A stretch of DNA of 54,331 nt from Levilactobacillus hammesii DSM 16381 (GTDB lineage Bacteria; Bacillota; Bacilli; Lactobacillales; Lactobacillaceae), in contig NZ_AZFS01000064.1 in the NCBI RefSeq assembly GCF_001434395.1, forward strand, positions 1 to 54,331. Reading direction: 5' to 3'. A program made the position numbers and the translations under genes. A model generated the notes under the pieces. That model saw only the letters and a list, made by a program, of their open reading frames with translations. It was not told where the DNA came from and did no database searches. Of the stretch, positions 51,503 through 54,331 are shown piece by piece. The number at the start of each line of letters is the position of its first letter. Position 1 is the first letter of the stretch.

Positions 51503-52768
51503 ATGGAAGAAGAACAGGGCTTTGATTTGAATGATTTTCTCAAAAAGATGCAGTTGGAAAGTAGTGTGTCGGCGTACGATTATGGTACGCGCATGCCGCT
51601 AGTGTCTGAGGGGGTCGTCACGCTATTTTCCGGTGAACGCCGCCGCATGCGTGAACGCCAATCCCACTTTGAACTTTTCAGCAGTGATGGTCGTTACTAC
51701 TTTGCCCACGATCTGGATCAGGGCCATCTCCAAAATGTGCTCGTTGATATTTTAAATACCGATACCCTCCCAGATCCCATTGAACCTTACAATCCCGACT
51801 TTAATTTTGTGATGCAACTGATTAAGTGGGTTGCTCCTATGGGATATTCTGTGGTCGGTGTTCATCAGGAGCCCTACGACGCCTGGGATGTACTCGCCGA
51901 TGACGCGCTCCTTGGTGTGTTGTTTGAGGAACGCGAAGACGAGGGACCAGCACCCATGATTGTCGAGAGTGAGGGTGGTAGTAAGTTTATGGTCGACCAA
52001 AACGACGTGCCCTTCATGTACCGCACCAAGGTGGGCAGTAAGATTATGCTTGATCAAGAGGCCTATTACTCAGTTTTGGATCGGTCGGGTCAGGCCCTCT
52101 TTCGTGACTTGACCAAAAAAATGTTAATTCCTGTGTTGTGGAGTCTCTTACTGGGCGTGGACATTTTTGCCATCAAGGCCCTGTTCTGTTACCCGAACCT
52201 GTCCGCAGATCTGCTGGCTGAAGCCGATGTCACCCTTTATCGAAACTATTGCTCGGAACCACGAGTCGTTCAGAGCGCGGCTGATTTGCGGGACATCGAG
52301 CATCTGCCAGTCGTAAAAGATGAACCGCATCTGGATAGTAGCTACCGTTTTCACGGTTATGAGGGCCAGGGCACTTATGGCGGTCAAATCCCGAACGATG
52401 ACATGCTGACGGTGATGAACTGGATGCGGCGTGACCAGCCCTTGGAATTTGCGGCCACCGATCGGCGTCTGACGGAATGGGTGTTGGCGTTGGCTAGCAG
52501 TCAGGGCCTGAGCATCGACCGTTATCTCCGCCGCCAAGTCAGCTTTGCTTTGGTGCATGATTTTGAGGTGGCTGATAGCAATATCGTGGGCGTCAATGCT
52601 CGCGAGCGGCTGCCCCGCCTTCGCTATCCCATCATCTCGGTCTTTGATGTGATTGACGATCAGGATGAAACCTTGGTGCAAACGGATTTGCCCTTCGATG
52701 AGTTGCTGACGTATCTGATACAGGCTGCGCCGGAAAAGGCAGTGGAGATGTTGAAGACGCAGCCGTAA
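51503..52768 (+). CDS. Uncharacterised acidic cytosolic protein
   Basis: 421 residues from ATG 51503 (GTAGGAGGTC upstream; the longer frame from 51353 runs through a repeat). Soluble, acidic at the N-terminus (MEEEQGFDLNDFLKKM). No signal or membrane segment; a moderately hydrophobic patch at ~245-270 (MLIPVLWSLLLGVDIFAIKAL). I recognise no catalytic motif or family. Single gene flanked by terminators. Confidence 0.65.
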   Translation: MEEEQGFDLNDFLKKMQLESSVSAYDYGTRMPLVSEGVVTLFSGERRRMRERQSHFELFSSDGRYYFAHDLDQGHLQNVLVDILNTDTLPDPIEPYNPDFNFVMQLIKWVAPMGYSVVGVHQEPYDAWDVLADDALLGVLFEEREDEGPAPMIVESEGGSKFMVDQNDVPFMYRTKVGSKIMLDQEAYYSVLDRSGQALFRDLTKKMLIPVLWSLLLGVDIFAIKALFCYPNLSADLLAEADVTLYRNYCSEPRVVQSAADLRDIEHLPVVKDEPHLDSSYRFHGYEGQGTYGGQIPNDDMLTVMNWMRRDQPLEFAATDRRLTEWVLALASSQGLSIDRYLRRQVSFALVHDFEVADSNIVGVNARERLPRLRYPIISVFDVIDDQDETLVQTDLPFDELLTYLIQAAPEKAVEMLKTQP

Positions 52769-52852
52769 CGGAAAAGCGTGTGAATAAAGGTATTTCGACT
52801 AGGTCACCTATAAGTCAGTGAAAAATCGGTGATCCTAAGATTCAAAATAAAG

Positions 52853-52892
52853 AACTCGCTGACAGCCAATTCAGGACTGTCAGCGAGTTTTT
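52853..52892 (+). terminator. Terminator of the 51503-52768 gene
   Basis: AACTCGCTGACAG/CTGTCAGCGAGTT stem then TTTT. Confidence 0.85.
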
Positions 52893-53061
52893 GTCGATTT
52901 CTGATTTCTTTCTCAAAAAAGTGAGACTGAAATCGCCTTTTTCTCGTTAGTAATAAGTAGAGGCTGCGTGGGGCAGTTGTGGTTTATCCGATCCGCGTGC
53001 TGAAATTTTAAGGGAAGCGTGCTACACTCAAAGCAACTAAATGACCGAAAGGGTGACAACT

Positions 53062-53559
53062 ATGCCACAAGCAGATGTCCTATTAGTGATCGATGTTCAA
53101 AACGGCTTGAATCAAGCAGCGGGGTACGCAGCGCTGGTTGACCGGATCAATGAGCGCCTAGATATTTACCATGATGAGGACCGGCCCGTGATCTTCATGC
53201 AGCATACGGACGATACGTTGCCGTATGGCAGTGATGCGTGGCGTTTAGATGCGCGCTTGCACCGGCAGACGGCGGATACGGTTTTTCTGAAATACCACTC
53301 GGATTCCTTTTACGAGACGGGCTTGGCGGAACGGTTACACCACATCCTGGCGGAAAGCGTGGAGATCTGTGGCTTGCGGACTGAATACTGCGTGGACACC
53401 GCTTTTCGGGTCGGCCATGATCGCGGGTTTGACATGATGACCATTTCTGGGATGAGCACGACCTTTGAAACCCCCGAACTCCCCGCCGCGGTGATTCGCC
53501 GTCACCACGAAGGCATCTGGGACGGTAGCTTTGCCACGGTTTATCCAGCAATGGATTAG
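53062..53559 (+). CDS. Isochorismatase-family cysteine hydrolase
   Basis: 165 residues; ATG 53062 after GAAAGGGTGAC is preferred to ATG 53041, which has no ribosome site. Catalytic triad Asp11 (VIDVQNG), Lys77 (FLKYHSDSF) and Cys110 (GLRTEYCVDTAFR). Close in style to nicotinamidase-like and N-carbamoyl hydrolases; substrate undefined. Not linked to a siderophore pathway. Confidence 0.92.
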   Translation: MPQADVLLVIDVQNGLNQAAGYAALVDRINERLDIYHDEDRPVIFMQHTDDTLPYGSDAWRLDARLHRQTADTVFLKYHSDSFYETGLAERLHHILAESVEICGLRTEYCVDTAFRVGHDRGFDMMTISGMSTTFETPELPAAVIRRHHEGIWDGSFATVYPAMD

Positions 53560-53660
53560 ACGCAATTCTAAATTAGTTGGTGTATAATTTGATTATGCAC
53601 AACTGATTTAAACGGATTAATTGTTTTGCGAAGGATCGTTTCTAGAAAGGAAGTTGGCCC

Positions 53661-54140
53661 ATGGCAACAATCTATAATTTTTCCGAAACTGAGATGAGCG
53701 GTCAGACGATTGATTTCAAGGATTATCGCGGCAAGGTGGTGCTCATTGTGAATACGGCGAGCAAATGTGGCCTAGCGCCGCAACTTGAGGGCATTGAAGC
53801 GTTGTATAAGCGGTATCATGATCAAGGCCTCGAAGTGCTGGGACTGCCATCCAATCAGTTTCACCAGGAACTCGATTCGGATGAAGCCACCAGTGACTTC
53901 TGTCAGATGCACTATGGCGTAACCTTTCCCATGACTAAGCAGGTGCGGGTCAACGGGGAGGACGAAGACCCCTTGTTTACTTACCTTAAGGCGACGGCGG
54001 GGCACGGTCGGATCAAATGGAACTTCACCAAATTCTTGATTGGTCGGGACGGCCAGCTAATTGATCGCTATGCGCCAATCACTAAGCCGGAGAGTCTGGA
54101 AGACACAATTGTCCAGGCTTTGCGGGTCACGGTGGGTTAG
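53661..54140 (+). CDS. gpo: Glutathione peroxidase / thiol peroxidase (BsaA-like)
   Basis: 159 residues, GAAAGGAAG ribosome site. Peroxidatic Cys36 in NTASKCGLAPQ, Gln66 in PSNQFHQE and Trp in IKWNFTKFLIG form the active site. The usual second Cys in the FPCNQF motif is Ser here (SNQF), so a different cysteine (in SDFCQM) or an external thiol must resolve it. Reduces H2O2/organic peroxides, probably with thioredoxin or glutathione. TATAAT near 53582 may be its -10. Confidence 0.93.
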   Translation: MATIYNFSETEMSGQTIDFKDYRGKVVLIVNTASKCGLAPQLEGIEALYKRYHDQGLEVLGLPSNQFHQELDSDEATSDFCQMHYGVTFPMTKQVRVNGEDEDPLFTYLKATAGHGRIKWNFTKFLIGRDGQLIDRYAPITKPESLEDTIVQALRVTVG

Positions 54141-54167
54141 GGCATTGCCGAATTGAACCCATGCTAA

Positions 54168-54210
54168 AAAGGCGTTGGTTACCAGAGAGTTTCTGGCAAC
54201 CAACGCCTTT
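54168..54210. terminator. Terminator of the peroxidase gene
   Basis: AAAGGCGTTGGTTaCCAG with CTGGcAACCAACGCCTTT. Confidence 0.85.
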
Positions 54211-54269
54211 CAAGACTTAACGTTATTGTGCATTGTTGGGCAACGGTGGTGGTAGCTGGCCGCCTTGCC

Positions 54270-54331
54270 GTTCCGCCTGCGGCTGCCAGAGATTCCGGCT
54301 GCTGTGGGGACCGCCTGCGGCCTGAGAAGCG
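54270..54331 (-). ncRNA. Structured repeat family B, copy 3, cut by the window end
   Basis: On the minus strand it reads ...CGGTCCCCACAGCAGCCGG, then P1 3' arm ATCTCTGGC (complement at 54285-54293) and CAGCCGCAGG. P1 arm differs from both full copies, so its unseen 5' arm should read GCCAGAGAT if the helix is real. Confidence 0.6.

Overview
The window looks like chromosomal DNA of a heterofermentative lactic acid bacterium, most likely a Levilactobacillus or close relative. This is an inference from moderate-to-high G+C coding sequence, strong AGGAGG-type ribosome binding sites, many GTG/TTG starts, an APF-type surface protein, small toxin-antitoxin pairs and an exosortase-G locus. No rRNA, tRNA, CRISPR array, prophage block or complete insertion sequence was recognised.

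Layout. 1-2451: 3' part of a secreted plant-type LRR protein fused to a GH8-like domain. 2746-6270: Mor-like regulator plus three zinc-ribbon proteins, of which one is anchored to a class-A beta-lactamase-like domain and one to a PrsW intramembrane protease. 6445-10623: GNAT acetyltransferase with a leader peptide, nucleoside hydrolase, secreted tyrosine phosphatase, secreted unknown protein. 11125-16358: complete exosortase G (XrtG) operon with Firmicu-CTERM cargo, sortase-like XrtG, glycosyltransferase, PTPS-related protein and polytopic membrane protein. 16622-20639: secreted repeat protein, GT8 glycosyltransferase, Phd-like antitoxin, diguanylate cyclase. 20692-25088: MITE-like element, tiny hydrophobic peptide, Rrf2 regulator with divergent F420-reductase-like enzyme, zinc alcohol dehydrogenase, AbrB-DUF998 fusion. 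25136-30300: secreted proteins, UppP, membrane protein, methionine aminopeptidase, MazEF. 30515-35143: leader-peptide-controlled Bcr/CflA-type efflux pump, RelBE, unusual alpha/beta hydrolase with divergent TetR gene, matrixin-like protease. 35785-41104: ArsR/CadA metal export, purine permease, DedA protein, small unknown protein. 41511-51122: carbohydrate locus with MFS glycoside transporter, DUF2264 protein, GH2 beta-glucuronidase, LacI regulator and GH59 (galactocerebrosidase-like) enzyme. 51503-54140: orphan protein, isochorismatase-family hydrolase, glutathione peroxidase.

Working together. The XrtG operon probably processes and modifies its adjacent cargo at the cell surface. The glycosidase locus probably imports and cleaves glucuronosyl/galactosyl oligosaccharides or glycosides under LacI (and perhaps CcpA) control. 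The metal pump is under an ArsR repressor with a visible operator. Two genes (GNAT and an MFS drug pump) appear to be controlled by translational attenuation through leader peptides.

The most novel-looking signals are non-coding. One is a repeated ~165-nt structured RNA: two full copies with compensatory base changes, a third cut by the window end, and two fragments. The other is a family of intergenic palindromes that share arms but have unrelated central stems.
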